A stretch of 64,000 nt of DNA, from contig NZ_JADYWF010000001.1 in the NCBI RefSeq assembly GCF_015864945.1, positions 682,378-746,377 of the forward strand, written 5' to 3'. This document shows positions 21,169 to 30,156 of the stretch, one piece after another. The stretch comes from Salinibacterium sp. NG253. GTDB lineage: Bacteria; Actinomycetota; Actinomycetes; Actinomycetales; Microbacteriaceae. Numbering within the stretch: the stretch's first letter is position 1; each line of letters starts with the position of its first letter. Both the position numbers and the translations under genes were made by a program. Below the pieces are notes generated by a model, which was not told where the DNA came from, made no database searches, and saw only the letters and a program-made list of their open reading frames with translations.

Positions 21169-22347
21169 CTAGTGTCCCAGGACTGTCACGCGATCCGAAT
21201 AGCCAGCGGCTCGAGCCTGCTCGACCGCACCCGGCAGCGCCGCCACAAACTGAGCAACCTCATCGGCAGTCGTGGACTCTCCGAGCGAGATTCGCAACGC
21301 TCCGCGCGCAGTGGGCTCGTCGAGACCCATCGCGAGCAGCACATGACTTGCTTCGGGCACCCCAGCCTGACAAGCAGAACCGGTTGAAACGCTGAAGCCC
21401 GCGACATCCAACAAGAACAACAGAGAGTCACCCTCACAACCGGGGAAAGTGAAGTGCGCGTTGCCCGGGAGACGATTTTCGGTGTCACCGCGCAAAACAG
21501 CTTCGGGAACCGCCGCCTGCACTCCCGCGATCAACTCATCGCGCAGCACAGTGAGCCGCGCAGCCTCCTCCGCGAGCGCAACCGTGGCTTCGCGTGCCGC
21601 CGCCGCAAAAGCGACAGCACCGGGGGCATCCATCGTTCCCGAGCGCGCCCGCTGTTGGCTTCCCCCATGAATAAGCGGAGTCACGGATGCCGAACGCGCG
21701 ATCACGAGGGCGCCCACTCCGACCGGTCCCCCAATTTTGTGAGCCGAAACGCTGAGCGCGGCCACCCCCGCGGCATGGAAGTCGATAGGCACATAGCCGA
21801 GAGCGGATACCGCGTCGACATGCACCGGAACGCCCACAGCCTTCGCGAGCTCAGCGACTTCGGAAACGGGCTGGAGGGTGCCGACTTCATTGTTGGCCCA
21901 CAGCATCGAGACGAGAGCAACATCATCGGCGAGCGCCTCGCGCACATAGTCCACGTCAATGCGACCAAGAGCGTCGACGGGAATCCAATCCAGCACTGCA
22001 CCCTCGTGGGTGCGCATCCACTCGACCGCGTCAATAGTGGCGTGATGCTCAGCTTGAGCAACCACGATGCGGCGGCGTTCTACTCCAGACGAATTGCGAG
22101 CCCAATACAGTCCCTTGATGCCAAGGTTGATCGCTTCGGTGCCGCCAGAAGTGAAAGTGATCTCGACCGAATCGGCGCCAACACTCGCTGCCACGGCTTC
22201 GCGCGCTTCCTCGAGCATTCGCTTAGCTGCTTGCCCCTGAGAGTGGATCGACGAGGGATTACCGACGACCGGCAATGCTTCTGCGAATGCCTGCACCACC
22301 GACGGGCGCATGGGCGTTGTTGCCGCATGGTCAAGATAGATCGTCAC
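21169..22347 (-). CDS. iscS: cysteine desulfurase
   Basis: 392 residues, PLP-dependent, NifS/IscS family; releases sulfur from cysteine for Fe-S clusters and tRNA thiolation. Seen: the N-terminal IYLDHAATTPMRPSV, FTSGGTEAINLGIKG, AEHHATIDAVEW, the PLP lysine in SVSAHKIGGPVGVGAL, and the catalytic cysteine in FSVSTGSACQAG near residue 325. The start is GTG 22347 with GGAG six bases upstream. In this gene order it is the probable sulfur donor of MnmA. It is divergent from ybaK. Confidence 0.94.
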   Translation of the reverse strand: MTIYLDHAATTPMRPSVVQAFAEALPVVGNPSSIHSQGQAAKRMLEEAREAVAASVGADSVEITFTSGGTEAINLGIKGLYWARNSSGVERRRIVVAQAEHHATIDAVEWMRTHEGAVLDWIPVDALGRIDVDYVREALADDVALVSMLWANNEVGTLQPVSEVAELAKAVGVPVHVDAVSALGYVPIDFHAAGVAALSVSAHKIGGPVGVGALVIARSASVTPLIHGGSQQRARSGTMDAPGAVAFAAAAREATVALAEEAARLTVLRDELIAGVQAAVPEAVLRGDTENRLPGNAHFTFPGCEGDSLLFLLDVAGFSVSTGSACQAGVPEASHVLLAMGLDEPTARGALRISLGESTTADEVAQFVAALPGAVEQARAAGYSDRVTVLGH

Positions 22348-22463
22348 CGTAACTCCGCTACTCCCCCACAGAATCCAATCGGATGCCTGTGTGTCATTAC
22401 TCTAGATCGCATGCACTGTTGCTTCGACCCCGCCTTCATTCGCACGAACGCCGGAGCGCGCTG

Positions 22464-22940
22464 ATGGCGCTCGGAACTCCGGCGACAGTGGCGCTTGACG
22501 CGCTCGGTATCTCGTTCACCCCGCACCCCTACGCTCACGATGCGGGCACGAGTGAATACGGTCGTGAGGCGGCGACCGTTCTTGGCGTTGATCCCGAACA
22601 GGTCTTCAAGACATTGATGACGATGGTGGATGACGAGATGGTCGTTGCCGTGGTGCCTGTCTCCGGAAAACTAGATCTCAAGGCGTTGGCCTCCGCTGTT
22701 GGAGGCAAAAAAGCCAGCATGGCTGATCCCGCAATCGCGCAACGGCGCACCGGCTACGTGCTGGGAGGAATCAGTCCGCTCGGGCAGAGAACAGCTCATC
22801 GCACCGTAATCGACGAAACTGTCGAGCTCTTCGACACCGTCTTTGTCAGCGGCGGCACGCGCGGCTTCGACATCGAGCTGATGCCCCGTGACCTCATTCG
22901 CGCTGCCGAGGCAATCACTGCCGCGATCGCGCGTGATTAG
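22464..22940 (+). CDS. ybaK: Cys-tRNA(Pro) deacylase
   Basis: 158 residues of the YbaK/EbsC family, which hydrolyses Cys-tRNA(Pro) mischarged by prolyl-tRNA synthetase. Typical segments: TPATVALDALGISFTPHPY at the start, DPEQVFKTLMTMVDDE, VSGKLDLKALASAVGGKKAS with the functional lysine, TGYVLGGISPLGQR, and RGFDIELMPRDLI. The start is ATG 22464; the region upstream is shared with iscS. Its end overlaps the convergent YbbN-like gene by 4 bases. Confidence 0.93.
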   Translation: MALGTPATVALDALGISFTPHPYAHDAGTSEYGREAATVLGVDPEQVFKTLMTMVDDEMVVAVVPVSGKLDLKALASAVGGKKASMADPAIAQRRTGYVLGGISPLGQRTAHRTVIDETVELFDTVFVSGGTRGFDIELMPRDLIRAAEAITAAIARD

Positions 22941-23881
22941 TAGAGCAGCAGTGTCAATCGACGACGAGCATCGGCAACACGAGGATCTTCAGCACCGGCG
23001 ATTTCGAAGTACTCAAGAAGTCGGGTGCGGATGGCGCTCTTGCCCTCAGCATCGGTCGACGGAAACAGTTCAAGCAAACGATCGAAGGCATCACCGAGGT
23101 GACCACCGGACACATCAAGATCGGCGACCGCTAACTGCGCGTCTACGCTGAGAGGTTCTTGGGCCGCTGCGCTGCGCACAGCATCGACTGAGTGACCTTC
23201 CAAGCGCGACAGCAACGACACCTGAGCGAGCCCGGCCACCGCCTGCTGGTCGCGCGGGTTCTGGGTGATGGCTGACTGGTACGCGGCAATGGCCGTGGGA
23301 TAGTCGCCAGCCGAGATAGCGTCGAAAGCTTCTTGATGCAGCGGCGGCAACGGCTCTTCCACGGGCTCTGCGTCGCCCTCGTCAGCGTCTTCCGGCGCCG
23401 GCAGGGTGCCCGTTACTTTGTTCTGTGCCGCCAATTGCAAGACCTGCTCAAGCACCTCTTTGAGGTCGTTCTCGGGCATGATGCCGCTGAAGAGCTGCAC
23501 GGGTCGCCCACCAATAACGGCGGCAACGGTCGGAACCTCTTGCACTTGGAACGCCTGCACCAGCTGCGGATTGCTCGTGGCATCCACCACGACCAGGGCA
23601 AAGCGGCCCTTGTACTGCGCGATCGTTGGCTCAAGGGCTGGCTCGATGCCCTGCCCATAAAACTCGACGATAACGGGAACCGTGTTCGACAGCTCAAGCA
23701 CCTGCGTGAACGACGCATCATCAGCACTGGTGGCAAAACCACTGGGCTTCGGTGCTTCTCCCGGAGGAGTCGCACCGGCACCGTCACCGGCCGCAGGGGC
23801 AGGCGTGTTGTGCTGGCGAACGAGGGATGAGAGATCTACTGCGCCACGAAGGCTAGCGGCATTCAGGGGGGCGTTAGTCAT
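22937..23881 (-). CDS. YbbN-like protein with a cysteine-less thioredoxin domain and TPR region
   Basis: 314 residues: a 55-residue flexible N-terminus rich in Ala/Pro/Gly, a thioredoxin fold (FTQVLELSNTVPVIVEFYGQ to about residue 150), a Glu/Asp/Pro linker, then TPR-like helices (AFDAISAGDYPTAIAAYQSA onward). The active site, normally WCxxC, reads FYGQGIEPALE, so both cysteines are absent. This pattern fits the CnoX/YbbN chaperone-like group rather than a redox enzyme. Its start overlaps the stop of the upstream membrane-protein gene by 4 bases, suggesting an operon. Confidence 0.87.
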   Translation of the reverse strand: MTNAPLNAASLRGAVDLSSLVRQHNTPAPAAGDGAGATPPGEAPKPSGFATSADDASFTQVLELSNTVPVIVEFYGQGIEPALEPTIAQYKGRFALVVVDATSNPQLVQAFQVQEVPTVAAVIGGRPVQLFSGIMPENDLKEVLEQVLQLAAQNKVTGTLPAPEDADEGDAEPVEEPLPPLHQEAFDAISAGDYPTAIAAYQSAITQNPRDQQAVAGLAQVSLLSRLEGHSVDAVRSAAAQEPLSVDAQLAVADLDVSGGHLGDAFDRLLELFPSTDAEGKSAIRTRLLEYFEIAGAEDPRVADARRRLTLLLY

Positions 23882-25626
23882 TTCAACTCCGATGCTGCGA
23901 CGAGTCCTTGGGTGTAGCCAAGCAAGACGATTTTCTCATCGCTGCCTGCTGCTGGGACATAAAAGAGTAGCTGATCGCCGTAGGTCGATTTGATGCCCTC
24001 TTCAGTAATAGAGATTCCCGAAAGAGCCTTGGTCTGACCACTAAAGGTGACGGCAGAGCCTTCTTCCTTAGGAGCAGCAACCTTGGTCTCATAGAGATGC
24101 ACGGCAACAATCGCACCCGCATCAATAGTCGCCATTGCGATTGGATCGGCCGAACCAAGGTCGTGACCGTAGGTCAACGTGGCAGTGCTGGAGAGCGCAG
24201 CCTTTTCCTTCTTCTTCACGGCAAGACCGACGCTCACGCGAAGGCTGTCGCCCTCAGCCTCAAAGTCAAGGTAGGAATCGCTCTCGACATCCTGTTCAAG
24301 GATTTCTGCGTAATTGAGAGCAACCTCGGTTGGCGAGGAACGCAGAAGACCGCTGTCGGCAGGAAGACGTGATGTTCCCACGCTTGCTGCGGCAACATCC
24401 GGGAATACCACAGAAGGCTCTAGGTTCATCGCGTAGCTGACCTTGTAGTTATCGCGCGGGGTTGCCTGCTCTAGGAACAGCGCAATCGGAGCGACGGTCG
24501 AATCAGTCTCGTCGAGGATGATCGTGAACACCGTGCGCGGCCATGATTCCGTCTGTTGGGGCAGCGTCAGCTGGACCGGGCCGTCGGGAATAGCCGCAGG
24601 GGCAGCGATTGAATCGTCTGCATCGCGCATCGTGTAGTTCGCAAGACGGTATTCGAGCGCAGCCTCCGCAAAGCGCGTCTTGATGAGATCGGTGTCGCGC
24701 TCCTCATCCGCTTCTTGAGAGACGGCGCTGATCTGCGCAACGATCTTCTCAATCTGACGCACGGCCACCGCGGGAGTTGCAGCAGCACCGGCCGCAGCGG
24801 TGGAGGTAGCAGTGGGGCTGGGCACACCGCCATCTGCAGCGGAATTGGGTGAAGTTGAGGTCGTGCATCCGCTCAGAACGAGCACGCTGACCAGCACGGT
24901 TGGGACGGCGAACCGAACGGTCGTGCGCAAAGTGGTGCTTTCGCTCGCCTTGGAACCACGCTTAGCAGGCTTGTAGCGAGCCTTCTTGGGAACCTTGGGC
25001 ATCTTTTGCGGCTTGCGGCGAGGGCCACCAGCGCGTCGCATGTGATGAACAGCCCACATCAAGAAAATGAGCCCGAGCAACAGCACAGCAGCTCCGCCAA
25101 GGATGAGCGGACCGGCCCACGGCGTGGTGTTGTCGAGCGGCCACGAAATCGATACCGCGTTAGGAGCGGCGTCGATGCCGTCAGCGGCGACGATGAATGA
25201 CACATCGCTCGGAATCTTCACGGTGAGGGCGAGTTCGTCCTCAGCTTCATAGCTCTCGAGCCACAGGTCGGAGTTGTAGGGGTCCGGAACCTCTTGTTCT
25301 GTGCCACTAATACTCTCAGTGGCGAGGTCGCCCGTTTCAGGATCGAGAGTGACCATGTTGTAACTAGCGTCACCGACCCATGCGAGCACATCTGTCGTGC
25401 GACCGTAGGCGGCAACGACACGGCGGTCGCCCTCGATTCGAATGGTTTGGTTGCCCGAGTACGCATTGAACGCTTCACCACTGATCACGGTGAGGGGCGC
25501 GGCGCCGCTCGTTTCTGCGGATACCGAGACTTCGTCTGGGGTCGCAAGAATGGTCTGCTGTGCAATGCCGTAGCCGATGAGTCCGGCTGCGAGCATGAAG
25601 CTAACTATGGCGAGAACGAATCTCAC
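23878..25626 (-). CDS. membrane protein fused to an internal lipoprotein-like segment
   Basis: 582 residues from GTG 25626 (GGAG ribosome-binding site five to seven bases upstream). Part one: a membrane helix (FVLAIVSFMLAAGLIGYGIA), an extracytoplasmic domain of about 150 residues, and a second helix (GPLILGGAAVLLLGLIFLMW). A basic linker with many Arg/Lys follows, then a new hydrophobic run ending in a lipobox, VLVSVLVLSGC, near residue 254. Part two is about 330 residues of extracytoplasmic-looking sequence. I do not recognise a function. It looks like a fusion of a membrane protein and a secreted lipoprotein. It is divergent from the coiled-coil gene and upstream of the YbbN-like gene with a 4-base overlap. 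Confidence 0.72.
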   Translation of the reverse strand: MRFVLAIVSFMLAAGLIGYGIAQQTILATPDEVSVSAETSGAAPLTVISGEAFNAYSGNQTIRIEGDRRVVAAYGRTTDVLAWVGDASYNMVTLDPETGDLATESISGTEQEVPDPYNSDLWLESYEAEDELALTVKIPSDVSFIVAADGIDAAPNAVSISWPLDNTTPWAGPLILGGAAVLLLGLIFLMWAVHHMRRAGGPRRKPQKMPKVPKKARYKPAKRGSKASESTTLRTTVRFAVPTVLVSVLVLSGCTTSTSPNSAADGGVPSPTATSTAAAGAAATPAVAVRQIEKIVAQISAVSQEADEERDTDLIKTRFAEAALEYRLANYTMRDADDSIAAPAAIPDGPVQLTLPQQTESWPRTVFTIILDETDSTVAPIALFLEQATPRDNYKVSYAMNLEPSVVFPDVAAASVGTSRLPADSGLLRSSPTEVALNYAEILEQDVESDSYLDFEAEGDSLRVSVGLAVKKKEKAALSSTATLTYGHDLGSADPIAMATIDAGAIVAVHLYETKVAAPKEEGSAVTFSGQTKALSGISITEEGIKSTYGDQLLFYVPAAGSDEKIVLLGYTQGLVAASELK

Positions 25627-25908
25627 TATCTCTCCTTTCGTGTTGCCCAGGATTACTCGCCGTGCGAGGGCCCTAGCCACACTGGCTGAACCTCGGTCGG
25701 ACTAGAGGTAAGGGCCCCATCCACGCGGGTAGGCAACAACAAAGACGTTCAAGAATAGCCGATCGTGTTCTACCGACCTAGTTACTCTTCTGGGAAGTCT
25801 CTGGGAGATGAATGAACGCCCCAGATTGGGGATGAGACCAAAATGACAGGAGGCCTCTTCATCCCACTAAACTCAGAGGGTTCATTCCGCTGACATCGAG
25901 GAGAAATC
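25627..25908. promoter_or_regulatory. divergent intergenic region
   Basis: 282 bases between two divergently read genes, so it should hold both promoters. It contains a short dyad GGGATGA near 25826-25832 and TCATCCC near 25858-25864. I see no riboswitch or clear -35/-10 pair. GAGGAGA just before 25909 is the ribosome-binding site of the coiled-coil gene. Confidence 0.45.
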
Positions 25909-28248
25909 TTGGCCGCGAACGATACCGATTTCGGCACAGAGATGCGCGGTTACAAAAAAGACGACGTCGACAAACTGATCGGCGAACTTCGTCGTGAGCT
26001 TGTAGCCGCCAAAGCAGACCGCACTGCCTCCACTAAAGAGGTCAAGCGACTCCTCGCCGTAAACGAAGATCTTCAGGCTGAACTCGACGAATCGGGAAGC
26101 CCCACCTACAGCGGACTCGGCTCCAAACTCGAAAGCATGCTGCGTGTTGCTGAAGAGCACTCCACCCAGCTCATCAGCCAAGCTGATATCGACGCTGAGA
26201 AAATGCGCAAGGCCGTGCAGTCTGAAACCGCCGCGCTGCGCGCCGACACTGCGAGCGAATCAGAACGCATCCTCGCTGAAGCAAACAGTGAAGCCGCTGC
26301 GCTCGCCAAATCTTCCCGCAACGAAGCCGACACCCTGATCGCTCGCGCGAAAGACGAAGCATCTCAGCTCGTCGCCGATGCTTCCCGCGAAGCCGCCACC
26401 ATCCGCGGTGCCGTCGCCACGGAAGCTGCGGATGCGCGCACCTCCGCCAAGCGTGAGTCTGCAGCACTGCGTGCCGAGACTGAACGCGCCATGACTGAAC
26501 TGCGTGCCAGCACCGCAAGCGAGGTTGCTGAAGCCCGCGAAGCCGCAGAGTCCTTGGCTCGCGATGCCGAGCTCGGCCGCGCGACGTTCGAGGCGGAGAA
26601 CACGAAGCAGCGCGAGGATTTGCAGCGCGATATCGAACAGGCACGCACCGACCTTGCTCGTGAGATTGAGACGGCACGCGCCGAGCTCGAAGCCGAGACA
26701 ACGACCGCGCGCGAAACTCTCGCCAACGAGACCAAGGCAGCCCACACCAAGCTCACCAACGAAACGAGGGCAGCCCACACCAAGCTGGCCAACGAAACGA
26801 AGGCAGCCCAGGCCAAGCACCAAGCAGAGCTCGACGCCGCCTACGCCGCTCTCGAGGCCGAGGCGGAAGCAACTCGCACCGCGGCCGCCACAGAAGCAGC
26901 GAACACTCTCGCGGAACTCGAGAAGACCGTTCTCTCTACGCAGGCGTCTCTTGAGGCCGAACTCTCCGAAGCCCGCGAACTGTGGGAGAACGAAGAGCGC
27001 GAAGCCCGTCAGCAGCTTGAGAGCGACGTCACAACCACCCGCGCGGCACTCGAAGATGAAGTGACCACAACGAAGGCTGCGCTTGAACACGAAGTAACCA
27101 GCACCAAGGCAGCCCTCGAACAGGAAGTGACCAGCACCAAGACGGCACTTGAGCAAGAGGTGAAGGTTACCCAGGCTTCACTCGAACAAGAGGTTACGAC
27201 CACTCGTGCGGGACTCGAAAAAGAGGTTGCAACCGCAAAGGCTGCCCTCGAAGACGAAGTCACCACGACCCGAGTTGAGCTCGAGGCTCACGTCAAAGCC
27301 ACTCGAAACGAGCTCACCGCCGATGTTGCCGCCCAGAAAAAGGCGCTCGATAAAGAAGTCACTTCGACCAAGAAGGCACTTGCCAAGGAAGTCTCGACAA
27401 CCCGAGCTGCTTTGGAAAGCGATGTAGAGACCACGCAGGCCGGTCTCGAAGCAGAAATCACGGGCGCACGTGCCGCGTTCGAACAGGAGAGCACCACTGC
27501 TCGCGCCGAGTTCGAGGCCGAAATGAGCACCCGTCGCAACGAACTCGAAGCCGAAATCAACTCCGCAACGGCCGGCCTCGAAGAAGAAATGGCTCGCCGC
27601 CACGCAGAGTTGGATGCCGAAATCGATAGCAAGCGCACCGAACTCGAAAGCTACGTGTCAGATACCCGCTCCACTCTGGCTCACGATGTCGAAAAGCAGA
27701 CCACCGACCTCGACCGGGATGTTGCACGCCAACGCGCAGAGCTAGCTAACGAGGTCGAGTCAACGCGGGCCACCATCAAGCACCAGCTTGAGGAGACTCG
27801 CACCACGATCGAACGCGAGGCCGAACAAGCTCGCATCTCACTTGAGCAAGAGATTGCGGCGCGCCGCGATGACGCGGAGAAGGAATTCTTGGCGCAGCAC
27901 AAAGAGGCAACAGCTCAAACACAGAACTACCTCGAGGAAGCCCAAGCCCAACTGGCCGAAGCCGTGCGTGAGGCCAACGCCAAACGTAACGAAGCAGAGG
28001 AACTCACCAAGAGCTCGCAAGCCGAAGCTAAGGCACTGCTCGCCGATGCCTCTGCCCGCGCCACTGACGAAGTCGCGGATGCCGAAGAGCGCGCCAAGGC
28101 ACTGCTCGCCGATGCTGAGAAGCGCTCTCACGATCTCATCAGCGAGGCCGAAGACCGCCTCGCTAAGATCAAGGCAGAACGCGAAACCGTTGCCGGATAC
28201 TTCGAAAACCTTCGCGGAGTTCTGAACCAAGCCGAGGAAGTTAGCTAG
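25909..28248 (+). CDS. DivIVA-headed giant coiled-coil protein with hendecad repeats
   Basis: 779 residues starting at TTG 25909 with GAGGAGA upstream. The N-terminus has a DivIVA-type motif (FGTEMRGYKKDDVDKLIGEL, residues 8-27). After a break near residue 65 (SPTYSGLGSKLES), an 11-residue repeat runs from about residue 103 to 765, about 60 units, without a clear break. The most regular part is residues 370-655, 26 units such as LEDEVTTTKAA, LEHEVTSTKAA and LEQEVTSTKTA. Hendecads form a nearly straight right-handed coiled coil. At 1.5 angstroms per residue the rod would be about 100 nm. It resembles the streptomycete scaffolds Scy and FilP in kind, so a polar or cytoskeletal role is likely. 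It is followed after 71 bases by an AI-2E gene. Confidence 0.85.
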   Translation: MAANDTDFGTEMRGYKKDDVDKLIGELRRELVAAKADRTASTKEVKRLLAVNEDLQAELDESGSPTYSGLGSKLESMLRVAEEHSTQLISQADIDAEKMRKAVQSETAALRADTASESERILAEANSEAAALAKSSRNEADTLIARAKDEASQLVADASREAATIRGAVATEAADARTSAKRESAALRAETERAMTELRASTASEVAEAREAAESLARDAELGRATFEAENTKQREDLQRDIEQARTDLAREIETARAELEAETTTARETLANETKAAHTKLTNETRAAHTKLANETKAAQAKHQAELDAAYAALEAEAEATRTAAATEAANTLAELEKTVLSTQASLEAELSEARELWENEEREARQQLESDVTTTRAALEDEVTTTKAALEHEVTSTKAALEQEVTSTKTALEQEVKVTQASLEQEVTTTRAGLEKEVATAKAALEDEVTTTRVELEAHVKATRNELTADVAAQKKALDKEVTSTKKALAKEVSTTRAALESDVETTQAGLEAEITGARAAFEQESTTARAEFEAEMSTRRNELEAEINSATAGLEEEMARRHAELDAEIDSKRTELESYVSDTRSTLAHDVEKQTTDLDRDVARQRAELANEVESTRATIKHQLEETRTTIEREAEQARISLEQEIAARRDDAEKEFLAQHKEATAQTQNYLEEAQAQLAEAVREANAKRNEAEELTKSSQAEAKALLADASARATDEVADAEERAKALLADAEKRSHDLISEAEDRLAKIKAERETVAGYFENLRGVLNQAEEVS

Positions 28249-28319
28249 CAACAGCCCGCACGGCCCCTAGAATTACGCTCAGCCTGACACAGTTGCGTTA
28301 GGCCGAACGGAGCCATGCA

Positions 28320-29381
28320 ATGAAGATCCTCAATCCATTCCGCCTCGGACTACTCGGCGGTCTAGGGGTTCTTGTCGCGGTCGGAATCGGCCAGACAGTC
28401 ATTTCGCTAGCGACGATCCTCACCTACGTGGGGGCTGCACTCTTTCTAGCGCTCGGCCTCGACCCGGTCGTCACGTGGCTCGAGACTAAGAAGTTTCCAC
28501 GGTGGACCGCCATCCTTACGGTGCTGGTGGGTGTACTCGGCGTTTTCACGGGTCTCATTTTTGCGATCGTTCCCGTTATTGCCGAGCAGGTCAGAAATGC
28601 ATCGGAGGCCATTCCGCGACTCGTCACAGCCTTCTTCGACGGAACCGTTCGCGAAAGCGTTGAGACAGCGTTCCCCTGGCTTAACGTGCAAGATCTGCTT
28701 GACGGCTTCAACGTTTGGATCGCAGACCTCGACTTCACCACGATCGGTGGCGGAGTGTTTGCCGTCGGAATCGGTATCGCCACGGGGATTACCGGCGCCA
28801 TCATCGTGCTTATCCTCACGATTTACTTCGTATCGTCGCTCAACAACATCAAGGGCGGCCTGTACCAACTCGTGCCCGCGACAAAGCGCGCGAAGTTCAT
28901 CGACCTCGCTGAGCAAGTCAGCGCTGCAGTTGGTCGCTATGTCATCGGCCAGGGCTCACTCGCCCTCGTCAACGGCGTGCTCTCGTTCCTGGTCCTGACT
29001 CTGATTTTCCCGGCATTCGGGCTTCCCGTGAAGTACTCAGCGTTGCTGGCGTTCATCGCCTTCGTCGGATCACTCATCCCGCTGGTAGGAACACTCAGCG
29101 GCTCCATCGTGATCACCTTGCTCGTGCTGCTGTTCAACGGCCCGCCCAGCGTGATCGCCGTCGGAATCTACTACCTGATCTACATGCAGGTTGAGGCCTA
29201 TCTGCTCAACCCTCGCATCATGAACAAAGCCGTCAAGATTCCCGGTGCCCTCGTGGTGATTGCAGCTCTCGCCGGCGGAACACTTCTCGGTATCTTGGGG
29301 GCGCTTATCGCGATCCCCGTGGCCGCCGCAATTCTGCTGATTGTTCAGCAAGTTGTCGTGCCGCGCCAAGCAGACCTCTAG
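28320..29381 (+). CDS. AI-2E family transporter
   Basis: 353 residues with about eight membrane helices and the family layout: two N-terminal helices (GGLGVLVAVGIGQTVISLATI and VGAALFLALGLDPVVTWLE), a long extracytoplasmic helical loop (VIAEQVRNASEAIPRLV), then the C-terminal helix bundle ending with PGALVVIAALAGGTLLGILGA and the PVAAAILLIVQQ segment. The family exports autoinducer-2 in E. coli TqsA but many members have other or unknown roles. It ends 10 bases from the convergent hydrolase gene. Confidence 0.88.
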   Translation: MKILNPFRLGLLGGLGVLVAVGIGQTVISLATILTYVGAALFLALGLDPVVTWLETKKFPRWTAILTVLVGVLGVFTGLIFAIVPVIAEQVRNASEAIPRLVTAFFDGTVRESVETAFPWLNVQDLLDGFNVWIADLDFTTIGGGVFAVGIGIATGITGAIIVLILTIYFVSSLNNIKGGLYQLVPATKRAKFIDLAEQVSAAVGRYVIGQGSLALVNGVLSFLVLTLIFPAFGLPVKYSALLAFIAFVGSLIPLVGTLSGSIVITLLVLLFNGPPSVIAVGIYYLIYMQVEAYLLNPRIMNKAVKIPGALVVIAALAGGTLLGILGALIAIPVAAAILLIVQQVVVPRQADL

Positions 29382-29391
29382 CGACGAGGCG

Positions 29392-30156
29392 TCACAGCGC
29401 CGGTGTGGCCTCAGGCGGCCACGTGCGCGGCAAAGGCAGCACCCCAGGGTTGAGACGCGCCACAACCTCGCTGAGCACGCGATAGGTCTGTGTCTCCCCC
29501 ACCCACAGGTGCTTGCCACCCTCGACGGCGACGAACTCCAGCTCCGGCACCGAGGCAAAACGCTGCGCGGCCTCTTCGGGCCGCAAGTAGTCATCGAGTT
29601 CGGGAATCACCGCGACCAAGCGACGCTCAGTTGCTGCCCACGCGGCGACATCATCCGCCGTCGCACGATGCAGCGGCGGGGAAAGCAGAATGGCGCCCGT
29701 AATCGGATGCTGCAACCCATACTTGAGCGTGACTTCGGTGCCAAACGACCATCCGAGCAGCCACACGTTGGGAAGCCCACGCTCGCGCACGAAGTCCATA
29801 GCCGCGGCGAGGTCATGCGCTTCGAGTTCGCCCTCGCCGAATGATCCCTCCGAAGTTCCCCGTGGTGAGGTCACGCCGCGAAAGTTGAAGCGCAGCACTG
29901 CGATGTCGGCCAGCGCCGGCAACCGAGCGGCAGCCTTGCGGATGATGTGGGAATCCATGAACCCACCGGCCGTCGGCAAGGGGTGAAGCGTGACCAGGGT
30001 GGCAGCGATATGGCCGGACTCGGGCAGAGACAGCTCCCCCACCAAAGTGAAACCGTCGTCAGTGTGCAACTCGATGTTCTCACGCACCGCCGGGAGCTCG
30101 GTGGCACCTCGAATGGGTTCGCTTGCGGGGGTTGTGTTCACGGAGGTTTGACTCAC
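29392..30156 (-). CDS. alpha/beta hydrolase
   Basis: 254 residues of the dienelactone-hydrolase/YfhR-like alpha/beta fold: DGFTLVGELSLPESGH, TLVTLHPLPTAGGFMDSHII (oxyanion region), RFNFRGVTSPRGTSEG, nucleophile elbow VWLLGWSFGTEVTLKYG with Ser near residue 145, an acid in VIPELDDYLRPEEA, and the His in EGGKHLWVGE. Substrate unknown. Its ATG overlaps the stop of the 99-residue gene upstream (4 bases), so they are coupled. Confidence 0.82.
   Translation of the reverse strand: MSQTSVNTTPASEPIRGATELPAVRENIELHTDDGFTLVGELSLPESGHIAATLVTLHPLPTAGGFMDSHIIRKAAARLPALADIAVLRFNFRGVTSPRGTSEGSFGEGELEAHDLAAAMDFVRERGLPNVWLLGWSFGTEVTLKYGLQHPITGAILLSPPLHRATADDVAAWAATERRLVAVIPELDDYLRPEEAAQRFASVPELEFVAVEGGKHLWVGETQTYRVLSEVVARLNPGVLPLPRTWPPEATPAL

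Noticed and set aside
26260-27156. Long open frame (298 codons) antisense to the coiled-coil gene, and others over the same gene
   Set aside because: Shadow frames of a GC-rich, Glu/Ala/Thr-rich repeat; low-complexity translations and no ribosome-binding site.
27016-27873. 33-base periodicity that might look like a CRISPR array
   Set aside because: There are no unique spacers; it is coding and explained by 11-residue protein repeats.
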